Positions 37,447 to 50,995 of a DNA stretch of 64,000 nt are shown piece after piece (within the stretch, counting starts at the first letter, position 1; each line of letters starts with the position of its first letter). A model generated the notes under the pieces. That model saw only the letters and a program-made list of their open reading frames with translations. It was not told the DNA's origin and made no database searches. The DNA comes from Diadophis punctatus similis (Eukaryota > Chordata > Lepidosauria > Squamata > Dipsadidae), in the NCBI GenBank assembly GCA_023053685.1, contig JALIGW010000002.1, positions 165,051,034-165,115,033 of the forward strand, written 5' to 3'. The position numbers and the translations under genes are program-made.

Positions 37447-37678
37447 AGAGAGCCAATTTGGTGCAGTAGTTAAGATGTCAAATTAGAAACCAGGAGACTT
37501 GCGAGTGCTTGTTCTGCTTTAGGCAAAAAACAGCTGGGTGACCTTGTGCCAGTCACTCTCTTAGCCCTAAGAAGCAGGCAATAGCAAACCACTTCTGAAA
37601 TCTTGCCAGGAAAATTGCAGGGAAATGTCCAGGCAGTTGTCAGGAATCAAAAACTAACTTGAAGGTGCAAAAAGACAA
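37447..37678 (+). mobile_element. Sauria-type tRNA-derived SINE
   Basis: Starts AGAGCCAATTTGGTGCAGTA (A box in TGGTGCAGTAGTTAAG), with a decayed B box near GAGTGCTTGTTCTGC, then CTGGGTGACCTTGTGCCAGT and GCAATAGCAAACCACTTCTG. The 3' end (CAGGCAGTTGTCAGGAATCA, ACTTGAAGGTGC) is the BovB-type end used for mobilisation. About 230 bp. Confidence 0.88.
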
Positions 37679-37751
37679 TTAGGCAATATAAAATCTGCCT
37701 TCATTACAGTACTGATATTTTTATTATAATAATGGTTGGATGACTCTAGAA

Positions 37752-38443
37752 CAGAGATGGCGAACCTTTTTTGGTTTGTGTGCCAAAAGGGGTGGGGAGT
37801 GCAGTGGGGTTGCGTGCGCACGTGCCCACACCCATAATTCCATATGGCCTCCCCGCGCATGCTCGCGTGATTCCCCCCCCCCGCTCCCAGCATGTGATGG
37901 CATGCCCGTTTTTCACTCTCCCCAGGCTTCAGAGCTTTTCTAGGAGCCCAGGGAGGGCGAAAACAGCCTTCTCCACACACCCCGGAGGCCCTCCGGAGGC
38001 CAGAAATGTCCCGTTTTGAGTTGGGAAACGGGCCATTTCTGGCCTCCAGAGGGTTTCCGGGGGGAAGGCCATTTTCGCCCTCTCCAAGCTCCTAGGAAGG
38101 CTCTGAAGCCTGGGGAGAGCAAAAAAATGGGCCTTCCAGTCCAACCGGAAGTTGGCAAATGAAACGTTTCCGCCCTCCGGAGAACCTCCTGGGAGGTGGG
38201 GAAGTTTGTTTTCGCCTTCCCCAGGCTCCTAGAAAGGCTCTGGAGCTTGGGGAGAGCAAAAAATGGGCCTTCCCCACGCCTTCCGGAGGCTGGAAACAGC
38301 CTGTTTCCTGACTCCCAGTGGGCCCAGAAGGCCAAAAATCAGCTGGCCAGCGCGCGCATGCATGCCAGACCTGAGCTCGCGTGCCCACCGATATGGCTCC
38401 GTGTGCCACTTGTGGCACACGTGCCATAGGTTCGCCATCACGG
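37752..38443. mobile_element. hAT MITE, GGCGAACC family
   Basis: Starts CAGAGATGGCGAACCTTTTT, ends GGTTCGCCATCACGG; perfect 8-bp TSD CTCTAGAA at 37744-37751 and 38444-38451. The interior has repeated blocks related to CCAGGCTCCTAGAAAGGCTC in both orientations. Confidence 0.92.
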
Positions 38444-38451
38444 CTCTAGAA

Positions 38452-40185
38452 GATGCTTTAAATCACTTTTGGGGATCTTTACTTGGGTTAGCTGGCTTTG
38501 ATGTTGGTTTTTAAAACATTGGCTTGTAGTTTGAAATAACTTGGAAGAGTGCCCCCCCCCCATTATTGAAAGTATCAATTTGGAGTCAGGTTCTTCTTTA
38601 TCATTAAGCAAAGAAAAAAAGAAAAAAAGCTATGTTTTGACTGTACTGTTCTTTTCATTTTCCTGTCACCCATTCTGCATTAGTGATTGCTATTGGTAGG
38701 GAAAAAATGTCCAACAAAGGTCAAGATAAATTGAACACTTGACATATTAGATTACAATTGTCAAAATTTGCCACCAGCATTCGTAGCAATCATAGTGATT
38801 AGGAATTCTGAGAGTTTCTTGGTATATGCGGAATGTACTAAATTGGCAGAGGCTGCCGCAAAAAAAAATAGTGCTATTAATAGCTGCCCCCTTTTTTCCC
38901 CCTTCTACCCCCAATAAATAAATGCTCTGAAACATAAAGAAGATGGGCAAAACTTTTAGTCTTCTCTTTGTGGAACCATGTGAACAGACAAGGGAAAGAT
39001 GGATTATGAAGGTTAAATTCAGCAGAGTTTAAAAAAATACTCTTGGCCACTTAAAATTCAGAATGCTCGAGCAGCTTGTTCATTTCTCAAAACTCCCCTT
39101 GCAAGGAACAGATGCTCGGACTAAAATCTCCAAATAAAATTGACTACTCATGTAAACTGCAGGCAATCTGTTCCAGAGGTCTTCAAGCTTGGCAATTTTA
39201 AAACTTGTGGACTTCAACTCCCAGAATTCACCAGCCAGCTATGCTGGCTGGAGAATTCTGGGAGTTGAAGTCCACAAGTCTTAAAGTTGCCAAGTTTGGG
39301 GACCCCTGTGTTAAACTGTAACAAAGTTGAGAACAAGTAGCAGAAGAAAACCGATAGAATGTTCTCACAATTACGTTGTATTGCCATCACAGTTTGATTC
39401 CAAGCCATGTTAAACTCCCGCAGTATTTCAAACATTTTGAACGTGAATGTGTCCCATGAAAGAATTGTCTCAGAGGGAAAATAATTGTGCACCATCTGTG
39501 TGTGTCTCTGGTGAATTGCTCAGCTCTGGAGGACAGTGATATCAGTGAGGACACCAACGCCCTTGATAATCTGACTGTGGCAGGATAGGGGACAGGATGT
39601 GTTTTCGACACAGTTATCTGTGTGACTTTCAGTTCCTCCAATAAACAATGCACTGAAGTAACTTCCTGCTGATTATTTTCCCTTTTTATTCTTTTTTTTG
39701 TCCCGTATACGTGGTTGAGAGGCGTTTTAAAACTCCGTTCTGCTAAGATTTCACTCAATTTTAGATGTCCTCTAACTTCCAATTTCAGATGGCTGTTATC
39801 TTGCTGTAATTTAAGCTTATTTGTATTTGCCATCTGCATCTGGCACTGAACACAGAATTGTCCTTGTCATTCAAACAGTTGAGATGCTAACCCAAATATT
39901 TCATAATTCTACTTTTTGAGAAGCTCCAGATGCTTTTCCTGTAAGGAGACTGCAGCTTTTCCTTTTTCTTCTTTGAACCTCCCATTCTCTGAGATCAGCA
40001 TCTTGGCTGTGGTGTCACTTTATGCTTGAGAAAATAAAGTATATTCATGCCATGTTTCCTGGAATTAACAGAATAGGAATTTGGTTGCTTCCAAATATAA
40101 CAGTTATAATTCAGAATTCTTCATCAAAGAATGAAGAAAATCATTCCCTTTTGCTGGATTATTTGAATGGACTAAGAAGGATATT
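38452..40185. other. STK10 intron 1 segment
   Basis: Apart from the palindromic MITE at 39174-39308, no gene or recognised element. Confidence 0.55.
39174..39308. mobile_element. palindromic hAT MITE (TTGGCAACTTTAAG family)
   Basis: CAGAGGTCTTCAAGCTTGGC...AAGTTTGGGGACCCCTG with near-perfect foldback arms centred on AGCTATGCTGGC. TSD not recognised. Confidence 0.85.
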
Positions 40186-40622
40186 CGGGCGGGTTGCTCA
40201 TTTACCGATACCGGTGCACTGCACGCACATCTCCACATTTTGTGCGCACACTCGCTCGCTACACGCATGCGCCCCCTCATGTGATTTTGCTTCTGCGCAT
40301 GTGCGGTAGCAAAATTTTGCCGAAATTTTGCAAGAGGACGCACGCGTGCGCGCAATTTCAGTGAGATTTTGCTTCCGCGCATGCGCGGAAGCAAAATCTC
40401 ACCAAAATCTCATGCTCACGCACATCCCCTTGGGAGATTTCGGCGAGATTTTGCTTCCGCGCATGCGCAGAAGCAAAAAAGCCCAAAAATTCTTAAAAAA
40501 AGATGGCGATGTGCACGACGGACCAGCAAAGGCAGCACCGGAGCAGTCGCGCGCAAATTGCGCAATCGGCCACTCCCTACCAGAGCTATGCACCAGACAG
40601 CACCGGTGGGAACCCACCACTG
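40186..40622. mobile_element. hAT-type element with repeated palindromes
   Basis: Right end GGTGGGAACCCACCACTG is the family terminus; the left end is eroded. Three copies of a GATTTTGCTTC-centred palindrome (variants of TTCCGCGCATGCGCGGAAGC) occur at about 40296-40327, 40372-40402 and 40448-40476. CpG-rich. No clear TSD. Confidence 0.7.
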
Positions 40623-41424
40623 AAATATTATTGGAAATACCAGTACCAGAAGCATGACAGACTATGCATTTCAGTATTTCATTAATGGAACTGGACATAA
40701 TTGCAACACAGAAGATATAAATTCCAACTTTAACTAGATCTTAGGAAGTGTTAATAATTGTTATACTCATCTCTCCCCCACTTTTTTTTAACCATGCTGT
40801 CAACAGAGGGAGAGAGAATGCCTTTAAGTCTTCACCCCCCCCTCCCATAAATGTAAATACACACATATTTTCTTTGCAGTTCCTGGGGAAAAGATTGCTA
40901 ACATCCAGATATATCCTGTGTTCTATTTAGCATAACATGGGTTTAATTCTGAGCATCTTGTTTTTGCAGGGCTGGGGAAAGAAAACATTTTGCTAAACCA
41001 TGTTTTCTTTAATTATACTCCTGGATATTTTCTGGCTCTGAATAATAAAGGAAAGACAGCATGTTTACATATCAGAAATGTAGATATTATACAATTGAGG
41101 GAAGTTTGCTGGCAATTTGATCTAGATAATGAAGCAAGTTGCAGCTGTCCTACTAGAACTCTCCTCGGGACTATAACATCAAAGCATGCTGCTGGAACCA
41201 TGAAATTGCTGCCTTTATGACTGACCCTCCATATAAGATGGGGGAGTCAAAAACAGTCCTGGAAAAAGGTGACTGGCAAATAGCTTTCATAAGACTGCCA
41301 AAAATGCAGATTGGATGCAATCTCTACGACTCAAAATGGTTCATAAAGGAAGGTTGCCTATGACTGTTTCTTATGCTTCTTATGACTTAGCAATTGTCGA
41401 AACATGTCCAATGGTCTAAATCAG
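40623..41424. other. STK10 intron 1 segment, nothing recognised
   Basis: AT-rich; frames are short and unmatched. Confidence 0.55.
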
Positions 41425-41485
41425 CAAGAGAAACTCAAAGGTGCTTTTTTCTTCAAAAGACAACTGGACTGGGGAGGGGATGGGG

Positions 41486-41734
41486 CAGGGGTGAAATGCT
41501 CCCGGTTCGCTTGTGCCTGTCGGTCGTCAGAGAGCCGATCGCGAAGGCAGCGCGAGGCTTCTCCATTTGAGTTCTTTTACTCTCTGCGCATGCACAGAAC
41601 ACTTTGCACATGCGCAGAGGGTAAAAGAACCCAAATGGCAGTGTCCCTGCGGATGGACAGAGCCTCGCGCTGCCTTCGCAACCGGCTCTCCGACGACCGA
41701 CAGGCACGAGCGAACCGGGAGCATTTCACCCCTG
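41486..41734. mobile_element. foldback hAT MITE inside a Penelope remnant
   Basis: Ends CAGGGGTGAAATGCTCCCGG / CCGGGAGCATTTCACCCCTG; perfect 8-bp TSD GGATGGGG at 41478-41485 and 41735-41742. Arms fold on each other over most of the 249 bp, with the centre near 41603 (CTGCGCATGC...GCATGCGCAG type). Confidence 0.93.
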
Positions 41735-42037
41735 GGATGGGGGGAATGTGAGAGCTATTGAGGCCACTTGGGCAGAGGGGGAGAGAGAGAGGGAGTAATA
41801 AGACACCACTTATCGCCTGTCTACAGCGCAGCTTTTGCAGCAGAGCTGAGGGGAAACGGCAGTTGCGACGGCCATTTTAATTGCACCCTGATTCAGGTGA
41901 CCCTGACTCCCAAGTGGCCTCAACAGCTCTCAGAGAGAGTGCTAATGACCAGATGACTGCAAAGAAATATAATCCTTCCATTCCCATCCCCATCCTATAA
42001 GAATCTATCCTTCCACCCACCCCCACCCCCATCATAA

Positions 42038-42071
42038 CTGATGAAGCTTCTTGGATGAGAAGCAAAATGTT
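42038..42071 (+). ncRNA. degenerate hammerhead-ribozyme relic
   Basis: CTGATGA followed by stem-loop CTTCT-TGGATG-AGAAG and then CAAAATGTT. The first core block and helix II survive, but GAAAC-GUC has become CAAAAT-GUU, so this copy should be inactive. Confidence 0.5.
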
Positions 42072-42399
42072 TTCTTCTTCTTCCTCAAGGAAAAAAGCAG
42101 TCCAGCTGCCTTTTGAAGAAAAAAAAAGCACATTTGCAACAACTATAACCTGAATGATTGAAAATCCACAGACATTGAGGAAAAGAAAAAAAAGCTGACT
42201 AAACACAAAGACAATTTGACTCAATGTTCTGGTTACTTTCTCATTTATTTCTGGAAGAAAAGTACAATTCTAACAACTAAACATGTAAATTTACAACTAA
42301 ATGGAGTGGTGTTTACACAGTTCCATTCTTGCAATGGAACTGTAAGAGTTATGTACTCTGGTTTAAGCCTTGATTTGACCTATTTTTGACCTTCCTTCT

Positions 42400-42818
42400 C
42401 TGCATTAGTTGCATTAGTTGCCCCTTGGCCTGACAAAACCACAGCAAATTACAAATGGAAGATTTGAGATCTAGATCTTCGGCAGATAGAACCAGAGTTC
42501 TAATCACCCTTCCTTGGATTATTCCCAGAGGCCAACAGGAGGAAAGGACAATGGTTAGAAATCTTAATTGTTCTTCTGAGCAGGAGGTCACTGCTTTCCT
42601 GCTACGAGACCAAATTTCAGCCATTTCCAAAAGGGTTGCCAAATTTCTAAAAATAGCCATGGATTGTAAAAGTCATGTGGTGCCTCTTTCACATTAGTTA
42701 TTGTTTCAGGTTTTCCTGCACAAGTTTATTGTTGGTTTATGTTTGATCTATCATTGTATTGTTATATTTTTTATATTGATCATCTTGTACTATAAATAAA
42801 ATAATAATAATAATATGA
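42400..42818 (+). mobile_element. probable LINE 3' fragment of unknown clade
   Basis: Frame 42455-42697 gives RVLITLPWIIPRGQQEE and ISAISKRVAKFLKIAMD, which looks like the end of a retroelement ORF, followed by an AT-rich UTR and CTATAAATAAAATAATAATA. I do not recognise the family with certainty. Confidence 0.4.
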
Positions 42819-42914
42819 GATGAATGCCATTGTATTTGAGTTTATCTATGAAGGCATTATTATTATATTCTGGAGAAAAGTGGTAGGTATTATTTCCCGG
42901 CCTGGTTAAGATAT

Positions 42915-43153
42915 ATCATAGTATAGCAATAAAAATAGCACGGAGACTTAGATACTGCTTCATAGTGCTTTACAGCACTCTCTAAGTGGTTTACAGAGTC
43001 AGCGTATTGCTCCCAACAGTCTGGGTCCTCATTTTACTCACCTTGGAAGGATGGGAGGCTGAGTCAACCTTAAGTTGGTCAGGTTCAAATTCTTGGCAGT
43101 AGACAAAGTTAACCTGCAGTATTGCATTCTAACCACTGCACCACCATGGCCCA
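42915..43153 (-). mobile_element. tRNA-derived SINE
   Basis: Read on the minus strand: GCCATGGTGGTGCAGTGGTT (A box) then TTGAACCTGACC (B box region), GACTCAGCCTCCCATCCTTC and a conserved 3' domain to GCACTATGAAGCAGTATCTA. Common squamate SINE layout; subfamily name not assigned. Confidence 0.8.
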
Positions 43154-45504
43154 ATTTGTATGTAATATGTAACATATAAACTGGACTTTTTCCTTCTAGT
43201 TGGACTGATGTGTTCCCTTTCCAAATTATTATTGATCAGGGTGTTTGTCTCCTAAATATTGAATAATAAAAACAACACCCACATTGACTTAACAAGGAGA
43301 ACCGGATATGGAACTAATAGTAAAACCTTTATACAATATCAGTAATAATATCCTAAAACATCAGTGATTCAAACAGGATGCAGTGAGAAACTTAGAAAGC
43401 AATTAATCATCCTGATGTCTTTGCAACATACCGGTAACTATAATAAAGTTGGAAGAAGCAAGCAAATGGCACAGAACAGTCTCTTGTTTCTTTTTTAGCC
43501 ATTGCAATGTATGAGCCATTGCAAGCATGTTTTTAAAGCCATTGCAAGCATGTTTACTGGTGTTCAAATTCAGAACAGTTAAGTATATAAAAATGTGAAT
43601 TTGTTTATGTATGGTGACATGCATATAATATACAACATAGCATATATTGAAGTGTTCTTTCCTTTCTCTTCAAGTTTGTTTTACATAGCCAGATGCCTAG
43701 CAGTCCAGCCATGGCCTTTTCAAAATGCATGCACATGTGGAAAAATTATGGGCAGTAAAAATATCAAAAATGAAAGTTATTTCCATTATTCCAAACATGG
43801 TTAAATAAAAAATGGATTTTACTACATTAGATGCGCGACTGCAAATATTCGTAGGCAAAGCCTCAGTGGCAGTAGGAGCTGTAAGTTTACATATTTTAAC
43901 CTCCACATGGGAGTCTTGCCTTTGGCATTTTAGGAAGGATCTTTTTAAGCAGAGCTTCCTTCCTTGACAGATGTACTATAAATCATGTGACAATTCAGAA
44001 GGAAGGCATGGGTAGAGGGGAGGGGGAAGAACATGTTTTGACCCTGCACCTGGATTCTTGTGTAATCTAGCTTTAGTACTTCTGCATTTTTCAATATTCT
44101 TTCTTCTTTTACTGGCATCTAGACAAGTCTTCCACCTTGGGCAATTCAGTTGGATTGCAACTCTTCCTTTTTTCTCTCTCTCTTTGTACTAATGGACAGT
44201 TTCTGTTCCTCACCAGAACACATTCTGATTGGCATATTAACATATTAATATGTGGCTGCCATTCCACGTTAGGACTATCTTCTTCTGAATGCTCCTATTC
44301 TGATATATCCTTTGGGATTTACCAAGAAATTTCTATAAGTAACCGTTCTTTTCCTGGGCAATGTATGCACCACCTCTGTGTTCTTACGCTTTATTTTCAA
44401 TTACTGCTAGGTGACCAATTTGCTCCGTTCAACCAAGAAGCCGAAACCTACTAAAATATTTTTCTTTACTATCAAAAAGCTAGGTTGCAATACCTTCTAT
44501 TATTTTACCTTCTATTATTTTAACTTCCACCTCGACCCCATGCTTTTATCATATGACAAAAACACAGGTTTTCTTAATTATTAGTGACAGTCTCCATATT
44601 GTTCTTGACGAAGTCCTTAACTTTGGAATCCCTCTGCTTGCTTCAATTGTAAATGTAAACATTCAGAGTTATGATCCTAGTTCTGGGTGAGAACAGTCTG
44701 TGTTTATTAAGCAAAAGGATGAAGAAACTTGACAACTGTTGTTGGAAATTGGAGCTTTTAACTCTTTAATCTAAGTTAAGTTGTGATCTTATACCTTATG
44801 AAAGCTGTTGGAACAGTCAGGGCACTTTTAAAAAATGGAGAGGGATGGGAATAATCTGTTTTGCAACACAATATTATCTGCTCTAAGGAACTGAGCTTTT
44901 AAGATTGAAAAATCAGATATATAACAAACATGTGGAGCAAGTAAGTGCTTTATTGCAGTTTTATTGCAGGTCATAAATTTAATTAGTGATACAAACACAA
45001 CATGAATGACAAAGTAATAAATTGTAAAATCTTGTGCAGGAAACTATAAAATGGTTAAGTCTGCCTTATGTGTATCTATTGTTTATACTGTAGTGCCATA
45101 CTTGTAAATAAAGAGCAATAACAAGTCATGGCCAAGGAAATTCCCTACCACTGGTCTACATTTCCCAAGCAATAGGATGATATATACATGGGTCTCCAGG
45201 ACAAAGATAAGGAATTATGAATCACTAAGCAACTCTCAAAAATACATTGTAGATATTTCCCCCAGTGTATACTGAGACTGGTTCTCATAAATGCGAAATA
45301 ATTTTTGCTTCGAAATCATGCCTCTTAGAGATGTGCTCATTTTGAAATTATTCTGAAAATGCACTTTGGACTTTGTGAATGTGTGAGAAAACCACCTCCC
45401 TGTTATCTATAAAAAAGGCCAATCCTTTTACACAACTCTGAAAAATTTGGTGCTGCTGCTTTAAGAGCCACATGATTTCTAACTTTAACAAGTGGAATAT
45501 TAAG
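43154..45504. other. STK10 intron 1, longest stretch without recognised repeats
   Basis: About 2.3 kb with no TE terminus, exon-like segment or tandem repeat that I can support. Intronic regulatory sequence cannot be judged by eye. Confidence 0.5.
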
Positions 45505-45690
45505 GGGCGTGCATAAGCGCACAATCGTGCCTACCATTCCTGTCCTAATGTTCACATATATTCTTACCTCTTTTACTCTTATTCATGCTTGTACTATTAC
45601 ATATATATTCAATCATGTTTTACTGTTTATACTTTGTTTATAATCATATATGCTTGACAAATAAACAAATACAAATGCAAATACAAATAT
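45505..45690 (+). mobile_element. LINE family A 3' end
   Basis: Begins GGGGCGTGCATAAGCGCACA and ends in CAAATACAAATGCAAATACA, the plus-strand equivalent of the 3' UTR near 7560-7750. A palindromic MITE has inserted right at its tail. Confidence 0.8.
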
Positions 45691-45696
45691 TTAAAG

Positions 45697-45826
45697 CAGA
45701 GTCTTCAAACTTGGCAACTTTAAGACTTTTAGACTTCAACTCCCAGAATTCTCCAGCCAGCATAGCTGGAGAATTCTGGGAGTTGAAGTCCACAAGTCTT
45801 AAAGTTGCCAAGTTTGGGGCCTCCTG
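45697..45826. mobile_element. palindromic hAT MITE (TTGGCAACTTTAAG family)
   Basis: 130-bp foldback with arms ACTTGGCAACTTTAAGAC and GTCTTAAAGTTGCCAAGT around GAATTCTCCAGC; perfect 8-bp TSD ATTTAAAG at 45689-45696 and 45827-45834. Inserted at the tail of a LINE 3' end. Confidence 0.9.
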
Positions 45827-45834
45827 ATTTAAAG

Positions 45835-47439
45835 GTTTCAGCTTGTTCAGAAGCCTGCAAAAAGCTGGGCTGTTTAATGACTGGCAAAGCCATGCATATT
45901 TCTTCAAAGTCTGGCATACTTAAGAATTATTTTCATAATGTGCATATTCCTCATTGGCATTATTTTGAATCAGAATTTGATTTACAGTTTTGAGAACCAG
46001 TTATTACTGACTAGACTGGGAGGAAATCTATGTAGACATAGCTTCAGGACCATAAATCTTGAAAACTGATGTAATGATTTTAAGTTTTGTTAGATGGGCA
46101 TTGTTCCCTGGTTCGATCAGAGCAGGCCCATCAATATACTTAGTGATAAACTACTAATACGTATTGCCCATATACACTGGTAGCAATGCCTTAGCTAGTC
46201 TGAAAATGAATTTATTTTCATGTTTATCTTTAGTTGTTTGAAAACTTACATGTGCTCCTTTCCAGTAATGAATCATACTTACAATCCTACTTCATTTTTG
46301 AAAGAACTAATATAGAGTCTCAGTAGCCTTTTGAAGCATGATGAGTTGCTGGGGATAAGTGCTGACTATTTAGTGCAACGTTCCCCAACCTTTCCATTGT
46401 GTGCCAAGAAAAATTGCCTTTGTGAGATGGGCAGCTATAAAATTTGTTAAACAAACAAACAAACAAACAACAAACATACCTTTACCCTCTAGATGTGTTA
46501 GGATCAGAACTCATAAATTCCTATGGTAATAGCTATGCTGGCTAGGAATGTAAGAGCCATTCACCTTCACTTTATATGAAAGTTGGCTCTTCCAATAATT
46601 TTTCTTAAAATGGAACAGTTGGGTTTTACAATTCATTGGGCATTAGGCAGTCAATATTTGTGGTAATTGGGCAATCACCTCCTGCGTTTGCAATACGTCT
46701 ATAGGTTTCTGAAATTAAGTGGAAAAATGCTCTCCATAATGCTGAACTGCTACAATACTTTTGCAGGTTTCAGATAGGAGGAGAGAAGAAAAAGTTGCTT
46801 AATTTTCAAGGCTGTTCACAATAGGCATATAGCTAAGAATTGATTTTTGAATAAAGCATTCCTTTATTTTTAACTGTGGGGGGATACCAAGGGCTTTTTA
46901 AAGCACTTGTTAGACAAAATCAACTTTTAAAAAAACAAATAAGTTTGTTTTTTAAAGTTCTTCAAAATGCTGTTGATAATTATTTAATCATAATGGTTAC
47001 CATTTGCTTCATCCACTCACAATCTTCAGGCAGGTGTTTTCATTTCACCACAAAAGTCTTTGTGTAGTAAACTGAGTAAACACAAGATTTTAAAATGCCA
47101 TACATCTGACTGAAGACCTTAACAGGAAAGCCTGCCACATTGCTACATATTTCTATGATTGAAACAGTATTCAACCTGATGTCTTTGTTGCCAGCTGACT
47201 GCACAACTAGTGCGTGAGCTGACCAACACAGAGGACCATTGAAAATTGTAAGAATGTTTCATATCCTGGTCTGCTGCCCATACCAAAACTCTAAGCAAAC
47301 TCATACCTTGTTTTTTTTTAAGCCTCTCTCCCTTCAAAAATGCAATTCAACATTTCAAAATGGGGGGGGGGGGGAATAAAGCACCGAGAACCTCTATATT
47401 TCACTTTAATAATTTATTAATACATTGTGTGACTTTGAT
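45835..47439. other. STK10 intron 1 segment
   Basis: Only a short LINE-like tail with AAAC units near 46380-46475; otherwise nothing recognised. Confidence 0.5.
46447..46473 (+). repeat. (AAAC)n tail
   Basis: AAAC units following GCAGCTATAAAATTTGTT, likely the tail of a short, eroded LINE whose head lies near 46378 (GTTCCCCAACCTTTCC). Confidence 0.7.
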
Positions 47440-48145
47440 ACAGAGGAAACTTGATACAGAGGAAACATCTTGACTATTGCAACGCACTCTACATGGGGCT
47501 ACCCTTGAAGAACGTTTGGAGACTGCAGCTAGTGCAGAATGCGGCGGCGCGTGTGGTGATGGGTGTCCCTAAATACACTCATGTGACACCCATCCTTCGC
47601 GAACTGCACTGGCTGCCTATAGGTCTCCGAGCGCAATTCAAGGTGTTGGTGATTACCTTTAAAGCTCTACATGGCTTAGGACCAGTTTACCTCCGAGACC
47701 GCCTTCTCCAACATACCTCCCTAAGACCGATTAGAGCCCACAGAGTTGGTCTGCTGGTGGTCCCGTCAGCCAAACAATGTCGGCTGATGGGCCCACAAAT
47801 GAGGGCCTTCTTTGTGGCAGCACCGGCTCTCTGGAATACACTACCCCCCGAGATCCGCATTATTCCCACCCTGCCAGCTTCAGAAAAACATTAAAAACAT
47901 GGCTTTGTCGACAGGCCTGGGGCCAATGATTTTAATACAACACCGATTATTCTTGGCCCCATGAATGATTTATTGTATGGGTTTTTAAATTGTGGTTTTT
48001 AAATGCTTTTAAATGTTTTAATACTTATTGTTTTTAATGCTTTTTATATTTCTTGTTGCTTGTGAATTTTTATTGTTGTGAGCCACCCAGAGTCTCTGTG
48101 GAGTGGGCGGCATACAAATGCAACTAATAAATAAACTGTTTGGCA
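47440..48145 (+). mobile_element. CR1/L3-like LINE 3' fragment
   Basis: Open frame 47451-47894 (147 codons) contains LDYCNALYMGLPLKNVWRLQ, VQNAAARVVMGVPKYTH, LRELHWLPIGLRAQFKVLVI and FKALHGLGPVYLRDRLL, the conserved C-terminal LINE segment, followed by a 3' UTR ending GTGGGCGGCATACAAATG and ATAAATAAA. It is a well preserved but 5'-truncated copy with no catalytic RT core. Confidence 0.88.
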
Positions 48146-48149
48146 GAAA

Positions 48150-48295
48150 CCATCATTTTTCATATTTATTTATTTGTAAAAAAAATTATTCATTTGTAAA
48201 ATTTCTATGCCGCCCAACTCCCAAGGGACTCTGGGCAGCTTACAACAAATAAATATACTAAAAACAATTAAAAACAGATTAAAATACAGTTCTGA
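48150..48295 (-). mobile_element. L3-like LINE 3' tail
   Basis: Antisense copy of the same GCTGCCCAGAGTCCC...GGGCGGCAT 3' end, with the AAAT-type tail at its left edge. Only the tail remains. Confidence 0.65.
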
Positions 48296-48421
48296 TATAC
48301 AATAATTACATCCATCCATATTGCCCTGAGAATCCTTTGTTTGGCTTATTTAAGGGAATGTGAAATTATTGGAATTCTGACTTGGTTCATTCCAGCGTCC
48401 TCATGAATTAAGCAGATAGTG

Positions 48422-48557
48422 CAGGAGTGTCAAACTCGCGTTGTCACGTTGTCATTACATGACGTATCGTGACTTCCCCCCCCCTTCGCTAAACTGGGGG
48501 TAGGCAATGCCAGCGCATGATGCATCCAGCCCGTGGGCCACGAGTTTGACACCCCTG
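48422..48557. mobile_element. short hAT MITE (GTGTCAAACTCG family)
   Basis: Ends CAGGAGTGTCAAACTCG / CGAGTTTGACACCCCTG; flanks AGATAGTG (48414-48421) and AGACAGTG (48558-48565) match 7 of 8. 136 bp. Confidence 0.88.
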
Positions 48558-48565
48558 AGACAGTG

Positions 48566-50234
<1,669 letters not shown>

Positions 50235-50600
50235 CAACCAGAAAACCAAGTAGGGATTTCCACTGATTAATTGTTCTCACTGTCAGAACATTTCCCCTTA
50301 GTTCTTGGTTGGATCTTTCCTTGATAAGTGTCCATCTGTTACTTCTTGTCCTGCCTTCAAGTGTTTTGGAAAATTGGCTGACCCCCTCTTCCCTGTGACA
50401 GCTCCTCAAATATTATCATGTCACCCCTAGTCCTTGTCTTTGTTAGACTAAGCATATCCAGTTCCTGCAAACTGTTCATCATATGTTTTAGCCTCCAGCC
50501 CCCCAATCATATTTGTTGCTCTTCTCTGTACTCTTTCTAGAGTCTTAGCATCTTTTTTTGTAACATGATAACCAAAACTGGATGCCATATTTCAGGAGGA
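50235..50600 (-). mobile_element. CR1 LINE fragment
   Basis: Matches the CR1 copies at 20.4-21.0 kb and 60.1-60.6 kb segment by segment (for example GTTCCTGCAAACTGTTCATC and TTTTAGCCTCCAG on the plus strand, antisense to CR1 ORF2). Frameshifted and truncated. Confidence 0.8.
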
Positions 50601-50754
50601 ACAGGTCCTCCTGAAGAAATCCATACCTGATGCCACTAAAAGTTCAATACCAATGGCACATAGTCAAAATTCAATGATGTCATCAGAATGACACGGAGTA
50701 AGTTAATATATTGTTATTCTTTATTCCTCCCAAATGTTCTTCAATAATATGTAA

Positions 50755-50995
50755 TTTTTATTTATTTATTTGTTTGTCGAACATGTACAAGATAGGTATA
50801 GGTATAAACATAAACATAAGCAAAGTAAGTACAGATGAATGAGGACAATAGGACAGAAAGACGGACGGTAGGCACAATGGTGTGCTTATGCACGCCCCTT
50901 ACAGACCTCTTAGTAATGGGGTAAGGTCGACAGTAGACAGTCTAAGATTAAAGTTTTGGGGGTTTGGGGAAGAAACCAAAGACTCAGGTAGTGCA
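50755..50995 (-). mobile_element. LINE family A 3' end
   Basis: Shares TGCTTATGCACGCCCCTTAC, the PyAGACCTCTTAG block and GGGGTTTGGGGAAGAAAC-like text with the copy at 7555-8465. 5' truncated; followed on the right by a short AT-rich ATATTAT run. Confidence 0.78.

Larger units (their letters stand above)
41425..42190 (+). mobile_element. Penelope-like element remnant with inverted arms
   Basis: Left AAAGGTGCTTTTTTCTTCAA...ACTGGACT and right AGTCCAGCTGCCTTTTGAAG...AAAGCAC are inverted. TTGAGGCCACTTGGGCAGAG and CCCAAGTGGCCTCAACAGCT are a second inverted pair. The right arm carries CTGATGAAGCTTCTTGGATG. Interrupted by a hAT MITE at 41486-41734. Confidence 0.72.
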
